From Cytophagales bacterium (GTDB lineage Bacteria; Bacteroidota; Bacteroidia; Cytophagales; UBA9547): a DNA stretch of 9,714 nt. Where the stretch lies: the NCBI GenBank assembly GCA_013298205.1, contig JAAFJZ010000071.1, forward strand, positions 1-9,714, read 5' to 3'. The position numbers and the translations under genes are program-made. Shown piece by piece: positions 1 to 7,227 of the stretch. A model generated the notes under the pieces. That model had not been told where the DNA came from. It saw only the letters and a program-made list of their open reading frames with translations, and made no database searches. Positions within the stretch are counted from its first letter, which is position 1, and each line of letters starts with the position of its first letter.

Positions 1-1115
1 AAAGTGGTCATCAACATCGTAATCGTAACCGAAAGCCCATAAGCGGCTTCCATATTATGAGATTCTTTGAAATACAAGACCACAGATATGCAACCAGCCA
101 AAAGTATCCAGTTTACACTAGGCACAAACAACTGCCCTTTGTTGTTGCTGGGATAAACTAATTTTACTCTAGGCCATAAATTAAGGCGAATGGCTTCACT
201 TATTAAGGTAAATGAACCCGTAATCAAAGCTTGACTGGCAATAATAGCAGCCAAAGTGGCTATTGCAATACCTGGAATCAAAAACCATTCGGGCATGATA
301 GCAAAAAAAGTTTTAGCTTCTATTTTGCTGCCTACGTGGCTCATTAAATAAGCACCTTGACCAAAATAATTAAGCAACAAGCATATTTTTACAAAAATCC
401 AGCTAATTCTTATGTTATCTCTGCCACAATGCCCTAAGTCGGAATAAAGAGCTTCTGCTCCTGTTGTACATAAAAACACAGCTCCCAAAACCCAAAATCC
501 TTCTGGATAATCAACCAACAATTGATAAGCATAATAAGGATTAAGTGCTTTGAAAATACTCAAATCACATATAACTTGGCTAAATCCTAAAATGGCTAGC
601 ATTCCAAACCATAGCATCATAATAGGCCCAAATGCCCAGCCCACAATACTTGTACCCAAACTTTGCGCTAAAAAAAGCACGATTAAAATCCCGATTACAA
701 TGGGTACAGTTTCTATATCGGGATTATAAATTTTTATACCTTCTATAGCAGAGGAAATGGATAATGGAGGTGTGATTATTCCATCAGCCAAAAGTGCAGC
801 ACCGCCTATCATAGCCAAAATAACCAAATAAGGTTTTCTTCTTCTGATTAAAGCATACAAAGAAAAAATTCCTCCTTCACCGTTATTGTCAGCCCTTAGC
901 GTCAGTACTACATATTTTATACTGGTTTGTAGGGTTAATGTCCAGAAAATACAGGAAAGTCCGCCCAAAATGAGGGTTTCATTGATTACCTCATTTCCCA
1001 TAATGGCATCCATTACATAAAGGGGTGAAGTACCTATGTCGCCATAGATAATTCCTAAGGTAATGAGCAAACCTGCGAAAGATAAGCTTTGATGGTGTTT
1101 TTTATTAGGTATCAT
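1..1115 (-). CDS. kup: Kup-family potassium uptake transporter (3' end outside window)
   Basis: Integral inner-membrane K+ transporter of the KUP/HAK/KT family, which imports potassium, probably by H+ symport (family knowledge). I translated this from the ATG at 1115-1113 down to base 3; 371 residues are visible, a little over half of the usual 620-670. Family signatures seen: GDIGTSPLY (residues 25-33, first membrane helix), RADNNGEGG (74-82), LADGIITPPLS (109-119), TGAEALYSDLGH (218-229), FGQGA (251-255) and ITGSF (298-302). About nine hydrophobic segments are visible (roughly 11-34, 48-73, 95-117, 136-154, 159-181, 207-227, 239-258, 279-303, 335-351). The missing part would hold the last helices and the cytoplasmic C-terminal domain. 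The start is preceded by an A/T-rich leader with no Shine-Dalgarno. It lies 54 bases downstream of guaB on the same strand, so it may be co-transcribed. I see no frameshift in the visible part. Family assignment is secure; ion and mechanism are inferred from the family. Confidence 0.95.
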   Translation of the reverse strand, partial: MIPNKKHHQSLSFAGLLITLGIIYGDIGTSPLYVMDAIMGNEVINETLILGGLSCIFWTLTLQTSIKYVVLTLRADNNGEGGIFSLYALIRRRKPYLVILAMIGGAALLADGIITPPLSISSAIEGIKIYNPDIETVPIVIGILIVLFLAQSLGTSIVGWAFGPIMMLWFGMLAILGFSQVICDLSIFKALNPYYAYQLLVDYPEGFWVLGAVFLCTTGAEALYSDLGHCGRDNIRISWIFVKICLLLNYFGQGAYLMSHVGSKIEAKTFFAIMPEWFLIPGIAIATLAAIIASQALITGSFTLISEAIRLNLWPRVKLVYPSNNKGQLFVPSVNWILLAGCISVVLYFKESHNMEAAYGLSVTITMLMTT

Positions 1116-1169
1116 TTTTTACGTTTTAATTAATCAAAAAATGAATAATTTTAGAAATACGATGGTATT

Positions 1170-2642
1170 TTACCTAGAATAATTGGGTGCTTCGCTCGTG
1201 ATATGCACATCATGAGGGTGGCTTTCCTTGATACCCGAAGCAGATATTTTTACAAACTTTGCTTTTTGCAAAGCATCAATATCTTTTGCTCCACAATAAC
1301 CCATGCCTGCTTTTAAACCACCTACCATTTGATAAATAATTTCTGAAACTTTTCCTTTGTAAGGTACACGTCCTAAAATTCCTTCAGGAACTAATTTTTT
1401 GATGTCATCTTCAGCATCTTGGAAATATCGGTCTTTAGAGCCATCTTCCATCGCTTCCAAAGAACCCATTCCCCTGTAAGATTTGAATTTTCTGCCTTCC
1501 ATGATAATCATTTCTCCTGGCGCTTCTTCAGATCCAGCCAAAACAGAACCTACCATCACACTATTTCCACCTGCAGCAATTGCTTTAACTATATCACCTG
1601 AAAAACGAATACCACCATCAGCTATCACAGGTACGCCCGTTCCTTTAAGTGCTTGAGCAGCAGCATATATTGCGCTTAATTGTGGCACGCCTACACCCGC
1701 TATGATTCTTGTCGTGCAAATACTTCCTGGGCCTACACCTACTTTTACGGCATCAGCTCCTGCATCTGCAAGTGCTTTTGCACCTTCACCCGTAGCTACA
1801 TTGCCTACTACTATATCTAAACCTGTGGGGTAAGTTTTTTTAACTAATTTTAGGGTGTCAATTACTCCTTTTGAGTGCCCATGAGCGGTATCAATACAAA
1901 TTAAGTCTGTCCCTGCATTTTTTAAAGCTTCTATTCTTTGCAAAATATCGGGTGTTACACCCACAGCGGCACCTACTCGCAGTCTCCCGAAAGAATCTTT
2001 ACATGCATTGGGATGGTCTTTCTTTTTAAGAATATCTTTATATGTTACCAAGCCTACAAGCTGACCTTTAGAATTTAAAATGGGAAGTTTTTCTATTTTA
2101 TGTTTTTGAAGCATTTCCTCTGCCTGAATCAAATCTACACCTTGCTGGGCAGTTATGAGATTTTCCTTGGTCATAATATCGCGAATTGATTTCAAGGGAT
2201 TTTTTTCAAAACGAATATCACGATTGGTAATAATCCCCACCAGCTTCCTATCTGCATCTATTACAGGAATTCCCCCAATTTTATTGTCTTTCATCATTCT
2301 CAAAGCATCTTCCAACTTAGAGTCTTCACGCAATACCAATGGATCTAGTATGAGTCCGTTTTCAGAACGTTTTACTTTTCGCACCTGATTGGCTTGCTCT
2401 TCAGCTGACATATTTTTATGAATAATGCCTATTCCGCCTTCTTGAGCCATTGCTACAGCAAGTTCCCATTCGGTTACAGTATCCATAGCCGATGAAACGA
2501 GGGGAATATTGAGCTTTATGTTTTTGGTAAGTAGAGATTGGGTATTGGTTTCTTTGGGTAATACTTCCGAATACGCAGGGATGAGAAGCACGTCATCAAA
2601 AGTGAGGGCTTCATCTATAAGTTTGGACTTGTCGAAATTCAT
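1170..2642 (-). CDS. guaB: Inosine-5'-monophosphate dehydrogenase
   Basis: Cytoplasmic enzyme oxidising IMP to XMP with NAD+, the committed step of GMP synthesis. From the ATG at 2642 it is 490 residues, close to the 488 of E. coli GuaB. An in-frame TTG six bases upstream (2648) would add two residues, but the ATG gives the usual N-terminus (MNFDKSK...ALTFDDVLLIPAYSEV). Order of parts: first part of the TIM barrel (about 1-90), two CBS domains that sense nucleotides (about 95-207, with GGIPVID and KLPILNSKG), then the rest of the barrel. The catalytic loop GPGSICTTR places the nucleophilic Cys at about residue 309. DGGIRFSGD (phosphate binding), YRGMGS and the Arg/Tyr pair in GRVPY (about 425 and 428, the water-activating dyad) are all present, so the enzyme should be active. 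It is divergently placed from the FkbM-type gene and upstream of kup. Its sampled base composition is clearly less AT-rich than the FkbM gene's. Confidence 0.98.
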   Translation of the reverse strand: MNFDKSKLIDEALTFDDVLLIPAYSEVLPKETNTQSLLTKNIKLNIPLVSSAMDTVTEWELAVAMAQEGGIGIIHKNMSAEEQANQVRKVKRSENGLILDPLVLREDSKLEDALRMMKDNKIGGIPVIDADRKLVGIITNRDIRFEKNPLKSIRDIMTKENLITAQQGVDLIQAEEMLQKHKIEKLPILNSKGQLVGLVTYKDILKKKDHPNACKDSFGRLRVGAAVGVTPDILQRIEALKNAGTDLICIDTAHGHSKGVIDTLKLVKKTYPTGLDIVVGNVATGEGAKALADAGADAVKVGVGPGSICTTRIIAGVGVPQLSAIYAAAQALKGTGVPVIADGGIRFSGDIVKAIAAGGNSVMVGSVLAGSEEAPGEMIIMEGRKFKSYRGMGSLEAMEDGSKDRYFQDAEDDIKKLVPEGILGRVPYKGKVSEIIYQMVGGLKAGMGYCGAKDIDALQKAKFVKISASGIKESHPHDVHITSEAPNYSR

Positions 2643-2645
2643 TGG

Positions 2646-2653
2646 CAAAAATA
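2646..2653 (-). promoter_or_regulatory. Candidate -7 element of guaB promoter
   Basis: On the minus strand the octamer TATTTTTG fits the Bacteroidota -7 consensus TAnnTTTG and lies three bases before the guaB ATG. No TTG is found at the expected 17-23 base distance; the best candidate is TTTC at 2677-2674 with a 20-base spacer. If used, transcription would begin at or within the start codon, giving a leaderless mRNA. The match is weak without a -33 element and could be chance in T-rich DNA. Confidence 0.3.
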
Positions 2654-2746
2654 AATGTTTTATTTGCTTAATTGAAATTTTTTTCTAATATCTTTTAAAA
2701 TCATTAATAATAATATTTTTCTTAACCACAAAACCAACATATGAAC

Positions 2747-2776
2747 TTGATATTTCTAATTTAGATATTACCTTTG
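2747..2776 (+). promoter_or_regulatory. Bacteroidota-type promoter for the FkbM-like gene
   Basis: TTG at 2747-2749, a 19-base spacer and TACCTTTG at 2769-2776 match the Bacteroidota consensus TTG-N17-23-TAnnTTTG in both boxes. The expected transcription start is about 5-7 bases downstream (near 2782), leaving a leader of about 20 bases before the ATG at 2804. This is one of the two best promoter matches I see in the window, and it drives a gene that appears broken. Confidence 0.65.
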
Positions 2777-2803
2777 ATATGAATATAAAATATTTTAAAT
2801 TAA

Positions 2804-3505
2804 ATGTTAGGAATAATTATAAATAAATTTTTTGATGCATTATCAATAAAAAAAATACATACTCATATAATTTACTCTCCAGTAATTCAAAAAAACAGTA
2901 TAATCATTGATGCTGGAGCTAATAAAGCAGATTTTTATAGTGAGGTAAAATCTATTTTTGGTTGTAAGATTTAAACTATAGAAGCCAATGCAAAACTCTC
3001 AAAATTAATTCAAAATGAAAACAATCTTTTTGCTGCTTTAACCTCAAAAACGGGTTTTGTAAAATTTTTTATTTCCGAAAACAATGAAGCTTCTAGTACA
3101 AATAACGTGATTGCTGAAAATAATCAATCATTTATAGAAGTTCCTGCCATTTCATTGCCTGATTTTGCTTATCATAATAATATAAACTTTATAGATTTGT
3201 TAAAATTAGATATTGAAGGTTCTGAAACGGATGTTTTACTTTCTTTAAATAGTGCTTTTATTAGTAAAATTGGTCAAATAACTGTAGAGTTTCATGATTT
3301 TATTATAGAAAATCAAAAAATTGAAATCAAACAAATCATAAGCAAGTTAAAATCAAACGGATTTGTCATGATTAGAGCAAGTTATAAAGATTATTCGGAT
3401 ACTTTATTTATTAACTCCAAGAAAAATAAACTTAGTTTTAATCAATTGATTCTAATAAAAATAGTTCAATTTTTGACTGCAATAAAGTCTTATAAATATA
3501 ATTAA
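2804..3505 (+). pseudogene. FkbM-family SAM-dependent methyltransferase, interrupted by a stop at codon 57
   Basis: Reading from the ATG at 2804 gives one continuous frame to the TAA at 3503-3505 (233 codons before the stop), except for an in-frame TAA at 2972-2974. Both sides of that stop belong to the same protein. Before it are an N-terminal stretch and SAM-binding motif I (IIDAGANKADF, about residues 35-45). After it come the acidic motif II (TIEAN, directly after the stop), a segment like the family's 'N-A-L-S...G-V-K-F-F', and the FkbM signature LLKLDIEGSETDVL, then VEFHDF. About 230 residues is normal for FkbM enzymes, which usually O-methylate sugars or secondary metabolites. The stop sits where the family usually has an aromatic or hydrophobic residue before the acidic motif, so one change from a Tyr codon (TAT/TAC to TAA) would explain it. 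A GTG at 3107 could start a C-terminal fragment, but that fragment lacks motif I. Very AT-rich compared with guaB, and on the strand opposite both neighbours, which suggests acquired or decaying DNA. A sequencing error is the main alternative. Confidence 0.8.
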
Positions 3506-3511
3506 AAAGAA

Positions 3512-3568
3512 GCAACATAAATTTTAAATAACCCCAAAAAATGAATGGGTCTTAAGAATTTATGTTGC
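3512..3568. terminator. Long inverted repeat, probable terminator between convergent genes
   Basis: GCAACATAAATT at 3512-3523 is the exact reverse complement of AATTTATGTTGC at 3557-3568. The stem can extend through TTAA/TTAA (3524-3527 with 3552-3555, one bulged base) and ACCC/GGGT (3531-3534 with 3547-3550), giving a long imperfect hairpin. It starts 6 bases after the FkbM-gene stop and lies 10 bases past the stop of the isomerase gene on the other strand. Read on the minus strand it is followed by TTCTTTTTAATT, a reasonable U-tract, so it fits best as the rho-independent terminator of the isomerase gene. On the plus strand the following sequence (GTTTAAGAAG) is a poor U-tract, so termination in that direction is less certain. 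Confidence 0.7.
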
Positions 3569-3578
3569 GTTTAAGAAG

Positions 3579-5687
3579 TTAAAAGAATTTTAATCTATTG
3601 TCAGATGTTTTGGCTAATTTTTTTAATACATCTAACATACTATAACTACTTCTTTGAGCTTCCATTTGCATAATTTGCGTTCTTTGGTCATTGTACACTT
3701 TAGGATCTGGAATAGAAGTCTCTGAAGTTTTTTCAAATACAAATACTCCCGCTTCACCTACAATGGGTTTAGAAACTTTACCTTTTGCCAAGCCATAAGC
3801 TGCTCCTATTGCACTAGGTTCCATACCTATATTTACGATATAAGGAGAAGAAAGATTAAAATTTTCTAACGGTTGTATAGAAACATTTTCTTTAAATTTA
3901 CCTACAACTTGTTCTAATGAAGAAGCTGTTCCGATTAAATCTTTAATCATTTTTGCTTTTTTCTCATTTAAAACCTGTGTATAAATCATGTCTTTTACGT
4001 CTTCAAAAGTAGCAGTTCCTTTTTCAGAACGATTTACTAAGCTTGGAACAATGTAATTATTATCAGATTCAAAAATATCTTGAGCAGTTACTCCTTCTTC
4101 AGCATCTTGAAAAGCCCATCTTACAATTTCTCTGGCATTGCTAAGATTGTTTATATTAGGTTGTTCCATACTTACTCCGTAAGCAACTTGTTTTTGTATG
4201 GTAGGGTTTTTTTGTAAGTTTTGTCTAAAAGAATTTATGTCTGGACTGTTTGCAGCAAAATTAGAAGCTAAATCATAAATTTTAGATTTAGTTTCATCAC
4301 TTGGTTCAATGTCTCTAACGATTTTAGCAATTTGGAAATTTTTCTTAGTTTTATTTGCTGTTATTTTTATGATGTGATAACCAAAGTCAGTTTCGATAGG
4401 TTCTGGAAGTAATCCAATCGATTTAGCATTAAATACAGCATCACTAAATGGTTTAACCATTCTTTTTTCTTGAAACCAACCTAAGTCTCCACCTTTTTGT
4501 GAAGTACCATCAGTACCAAAAGCCAAAGCTTTTTCTTCAAATTTTGCTCCCGCCTTGATATCAGCTAAAACTTTTTTGGCTTCTCCCAAAGCCAAAGCTT
4601 TATCTTCAGGTGATTTTGATTTCGATTTGAACAATATATGACTCGCTTTACAAGAGAAAACAGTATCATCAAAAACTTTTATTGTTTTGTATAATGTAAA
4701 TTTACCATTATCTAAAAAAGGGCCATAAACAGAATCGCTTTGAGGTACGATGTTTCTATCAACTAATTCGGTTGGAAGCTGAGCTAACAGATAGTTTTTT
4801 GGATTTTCTGGAGAATCAGAATTTCTTTTTACCATTGCCGTGTCCTTTTTTGAAGCTGCAAATTCAGATTTTAATTTAATTAAATCGCTAAAAATTAAAG
4901 CTGTATCTTGAGCTGTTGGGGTAATTGGAAAAATTGCATATTCAAAATATACTGTTGGATCGATTTGAAATTTTTGTTTTCTGTTTTCAATATACTCCTC
5001 AACATCAACTTGTTGAATATTAGCTGCATTATCAGGTATTACAGAATAAGGTACAAAAGCATAAAGTGCAGACGCAGCATCGGTCTGGTTTTTGAACAAT
5101 CTTTTACCTTCTTCTTTGGTTGCAAAAGTTGTGTTTTTAATTAGGTTTTCGTATTTAGATTTTAATCTTTCTTCGCTAAGATTTTTTTCAAACATTGCCC
5201 ACATATATTGTTGCTTTGGTTCTTGTTTTTGAATGTTTTGTAGATAGCTTATTACTTTATTTTTTTCAAATCTACCTTCTGCATCTGAAAACGATTGAAT
5301 AATTGCTGAGTGAATATTGTTTCCCTGAACCATGTCCCAAGCCTCTTCTTCACTAACAATTACACCCAGTTTGTTACATTCAGTTTTGTAAACTTTTTCA
5401 AATAAAATGTTATTCCAAGATTGTTCTCTAATTTGAACCAATTCTGATTCATTTGGAACTCGGTTATTTTGCACAAAAAATGTTGTTTTATTTTCTTCAA
5501 GTTTTCGATTAAATTCTTCTAAAGAAACTTCCTCACCATTTATATTTGCCAAAGACAATTCTTTTTTGCCTAATAATTTAGAATTTGAAGATAATAAGTC
5601 GCCACCGATAAGAAACGCTAAAAGTCCTACTGCAACTGCTCCTACAGCAAAACCCATTCTTTGCCTGATTTTATTAATTAATGCCAT
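3579..5687 (-). CDS. ppiD: Membrane-anchored periplasmic peptidyl-prolyl cis-trans isomerase (PpiD/SurA type)
   Basis: Folding helper for secreted and outer-membrane proteins, anchored in the inner membrane with the bulk in the periplasm (family knowledge). I chose the ATG at 5687 (702 residues): MALINKIRQRMG is the typical Bacteroidota PpiD N-terminus, and a further in-frame ATG at 5771 would add an untypical 28-residue hydrophobic extension. Parts: one transmembrane helix (about 12-29), a SurA/PpiD-type N-terminal chaperone domain with the strand-forming ANINGEEVSLEEFNRKL (about 47-63), a helical region, then a parvulin domain (about 346-445) with ASHIL (His 350), GGDLGWF (399-405), MVKPFSDAVF and ETDFGYHIIK (432-441). 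Near the C-terminus GAAYGLAKGKVSKPI...GVFVFE (about 629-652) resembles the second half of another parvulin domain, probably non-catalytic. Length is near that of Bacteroidota homologues and longer than E. coli PpiD (about 620). No break is seen. It is convergent with the FkbM-type gene and divergent from the helicase. Confidence 0.92.
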   Translation of the reverse strand: MALINKIRQRMGFAVGAVAVGLLAFLIGGDLLSSNSKLLGKKELSLANINGEEVSLEEFNRKLEENKTTFFVQNNRVPNESELVQIREQSWNNILFEKVYKTECNKLGVIVSEEEAWDMVQGNNIHSAIIQSFSDAEGRFEKNKVISYLQNIQKQEPKQQYMWAMFEKNLSEERLKSKYENLIKNTTFATKEEGKRLFKNQTDAASALYAFVPYSVIPDNAANIQQVDVEEYIENRKQKFQIDPTVYFEYAIFPITPTAQDTALIFSDLIKLKSEFAASKKDTAMVKRNSDSPENPKNYLLAQLPTELVDRNIVPQSDSVYGPFLDNGKFTLYKTIKVFDDTVFSCKASHILFKSKSKSPEDKALALGEAKKVLADIKAGAKFEEKALAFGTDGTSQKGGDLGWFQEKRMVKPFSDAVFNAKSIGLLPEPIETDFGYHIIKITANKTKKNFQIAKIVRDIEPSDETKSKIYDLASNFAANSPDINSFRQNLQKNPTIQKQVAYGVSMEQPNINNLSNAREIVRWAFQDAEEGVTAQDIFESDNNYIVPSLVNRSEKGTATFEDVKDMIYTQVLNEKKAKMIKDLIGTASSLEQVVGKFKENVSIQPLENFNLSSPYIVNIGMEPSAIGAAYGLAKGKVSKPIVGEAGVFVFEKTSETSIPDPKVYNDQRTQIMQMEAQRSSYSMLDVLKKLAKTSDNRLKFF

Positions 5688-5713
5688 TATTTTATTTTTT
5701 TTAAAAAGAACCC

Positions 5714-5744
5714 CAAAATAAACAGATATTAATGTGAATACCAA
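5714..5744 (-). promoter_or_regulatory. Candidate promoter for the ppiD-like gene
   Basis: On the minus strand TTG (5744-5742), a 21-base spacer and TATTTTG (5720-5714) resemble the Bacteroidota promoter; the -7 box is one base short of TAnnTTTG. Transcription would start near 5708, about 20 bases before the ATG at 5687 and downstream of the alternative ATG at 5771. If real, it supports the shorter protein. The imperfect -7 box keeps confidence low. Confidence 0.35.
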
Positions 5745-5834
5745 AAAGAGTTTGAAATACATTAAAAACACTTAATCCTTGCTACACATATTTAATTATC
5801 TATATTATTCTATCCCTATGTTTCTTTTCATACA

Positions 5835-5866
5835 TTGCTGAGATTTTAAGTTTTATCTTAGCTTTG
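5835..5866 (+). promoter_or_regulatory. Bacteroidota-type promoter abutting the helicase start codon
   Basis: TTG at 5835-5837, a 21-base spacer and TAGCTTTG at 5859-5866 match the consensus in both boxes. Only four bases (5867-5870) separate the -7 box from the ATG at 5871. The expected transcription start falls on or next to the start codon, implying a leaderless or nearly leaderless mRNA. Confidence 0.65.
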
Positions 5867-5870
5867 TGGA

Positions 5871-7205
5871 ATGAAAAATCTTACAATTGAGCAAATTTTA
5901 ATTAATCTTCAAATTCCTGCTCTAAACACAATGCAGGAAGATTCTCTTTTAGCAAATCAAAAGTCGGAAAATGTAGTTATTCTTTCTCCTACTGGTTCTG
6001 GTAAAACATTGGGATTTCTGCTGCCAACTTTTCAAACACTAACAAGTGAACTTACAGGCTTACAGGCATTAGTAATCGTACCTTCAAGAGAGCTGGCTTT
6101 ACAAATAGAACAAGTTTTTAGAAATATGAAAACAGGTTTTAAAATAAATTGCTGTTACGGAGGGCATGATATCGATATTGAACAAAATAATTTTATTCAA
6201 GCTCCTGCGATTCTTATTGGTACTCCGGGTAGAATTTGCGATCACATAGAAAGAAAGAATATCCATCTAGATAGTGTTCAAACTTTAGTTTTAGATGAGT
6301 TTGATAAATGTCTTGAAATGGGATTTCAAGAAGAAATGGAGTTCATTTTAAGCAAATTAAAAAACTTAAAAAAACGTATTTTAACTTCAGCCACACATTC
6401 TGTTTCTATTCCTGAGTTTACCAAAATTACCTCACCGATTAAACTAAATTATCTTGCAAATAAAGATTCTGGTTTGAGTATAAAAATTCTTTATATAAAT
6501 GAAAATGAAGAGAAATTAGATACATTATATAGACTTATTTGTTTTATGGGCAATGAACAAGCTATTGTTTTTTGTAACCAAAGAGATGAAGTTGAAGAAG
6601 TTTGCGATTTTTTAAATTCTCATAAAATTATAAATAATAATTTTCATGGTGGATTAGAGCAAAATTATAGAGAAAGCACATTAACTAAGTTTAGAAATGG
6701 AAGTAATAATTTATTAATCACTACCGATTTAGCCGCTCGTGGTTTAGATATTCCTGATGTAAAGTATGTAGTTCACTTTCATTTGCCGCCAAAGGCCGAT
6801 GCTTTTATACATAGAAATGGAAGAACAGCTAGAATGACAGCAAAAGGTACTGCTATAATCATGGTAAATAAAACAACTACTTTACCCGATTTTATAAAAC
6901 CCAAACCTATTATTTTGGAAATAGGAAATCAAAATAAGCTTCCTTTTATGCCAGAATGGCTTACTTTATATTTTGGAGCAGGGAAAAAAGATAAAATAAA
7001 TAAAATAGATGTTGTAGGTTTTTTAACAAAAATCGGAAAATTAAATATAGAAGAGCTTGGACTCATAGAAATAAAAGATAACAGTGCATATGCTGCTGTA
7101 AAAAGGAATAAAATAAAAGATTTATTGTCATTAATAAAAGATCAAAAAATAAAAGGAAAAAAAGTTAAAATTGAGATTGCAAGAGAAACGCCAAAAATAG
7201 AATAA
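5871..7205 (+). CDS. dbpA: DEAD-box ATP-dependent RNA helicase, DbpA type
   Basis: ATP-driven RNA helicase; the DbpA group acts in the cytoplasm on 23S rRNA during assembly of the large ribosomal subunit (family knowledge). The 444 residues show all helicase motifs: a Q-motif glutamine at about 22, motif I SPTGSGKT (39-46), Ia PSREL (71-75), Ib TPGR (118-121), II DEFD (142-145), III SAT (173-175), IV AIVFCN (231-236), V TTDLAARGLD (284-293) and VI HRNGRTAR (314-321). The C-terminal part (about 364-442, LYFGAGKKDKINKIDVVGFL... and KGKKVKIEIAR) fits the RRM-like DbpA RNA-binding domain that recognises hairpin 92 of 23S rRNA. Motif II is DEFD instead of DEAD, which I believe is common in Bacteroidota members and keeps the acidic pair. 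The start is the only suitable ATG: the next one is inside the Q motif. It ends 22 bases before the convergent glycosyltransferase gene; that gap has no convincing terminator. Confidence 0.93.
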   Translation: MKNLTIEQILINLQIPALNTMQEDSLLANQKSENVVILSPTGSGKTLGFLLPTFQTLTSELTGLQALVIVPSRELALQIEQVFRNMKTGFKINCCYGGHDIDIEQNNFIQAPAILIGTPGRICDHIERKNIHLDSVQTLVLDEFDKCLEMGFQEEMEFILSKLKNLKKRILTSATHSVSIPEFTKITSPIKLNYLANKDSGLSIKILYINENEEKLDTLYRLICFMGNEQAIVFCNQRDEVEEVCDFLNSHKIINNNFHGGLEQNYRESTLTKFRNGSNNLLITTDLAARGLDIPDVKYVVHFHLPPKADAFIHRNGRTARMTAKGTAIIMVNKTTTLPDFIKPKPIILEIGNQNKLPFMPEWLTLYFGAGKKDKINKIDVVGFLTKIGKLNIEELGLIEIKDNSAYAAVKRNKIKDLLSLIKDQKIKGKKVKIEIARETPKIE

Positions 7206-7227
7206 TTTTAAAATAGTTGTTTACTTA

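Noticed and set aside
1155..1170. Short hairpin AAATAC-GATG-GTATTT next to the guaB stop, between guaB and kup
   Set aside because: Six-base stem with a single G-C pair; too weak to call a terminator, and the T run on the minus strand is not adjacent.
2972..2974. Recoding or read-through of the TAA in the FkbM gene as a programmed event
   Set aside because: TAA is not a selenocysteine codon and I see no slippery site or convincing downstream stem; mutation or sequencing error is simpler.
3107..3505. Separate 132-residue protein starting at GTG 3107
   Set aside because: It is the C-terminal half of the FkbM domain, lacks SAM motif I, and the matching N-terminal half lies in frame upstream.
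5688..5771. Longer isomerase start at 5771 (28 extra residues)
   Set aside because: The extra part is hydrophobic and unlike relatives, which begin at the MALINKIRQ-type sequence, and a candidate promoter box lies inside it.
6301..6306. DEFD rather than DEAD in helicase motif II as a sign of an inactive enzyme
   Set aside because: The acidic D-E pair needed for ATP hydrolysis is kept and, to my knowledge, the variant is common in Bacteroidota homologues; all other motifs are intact.
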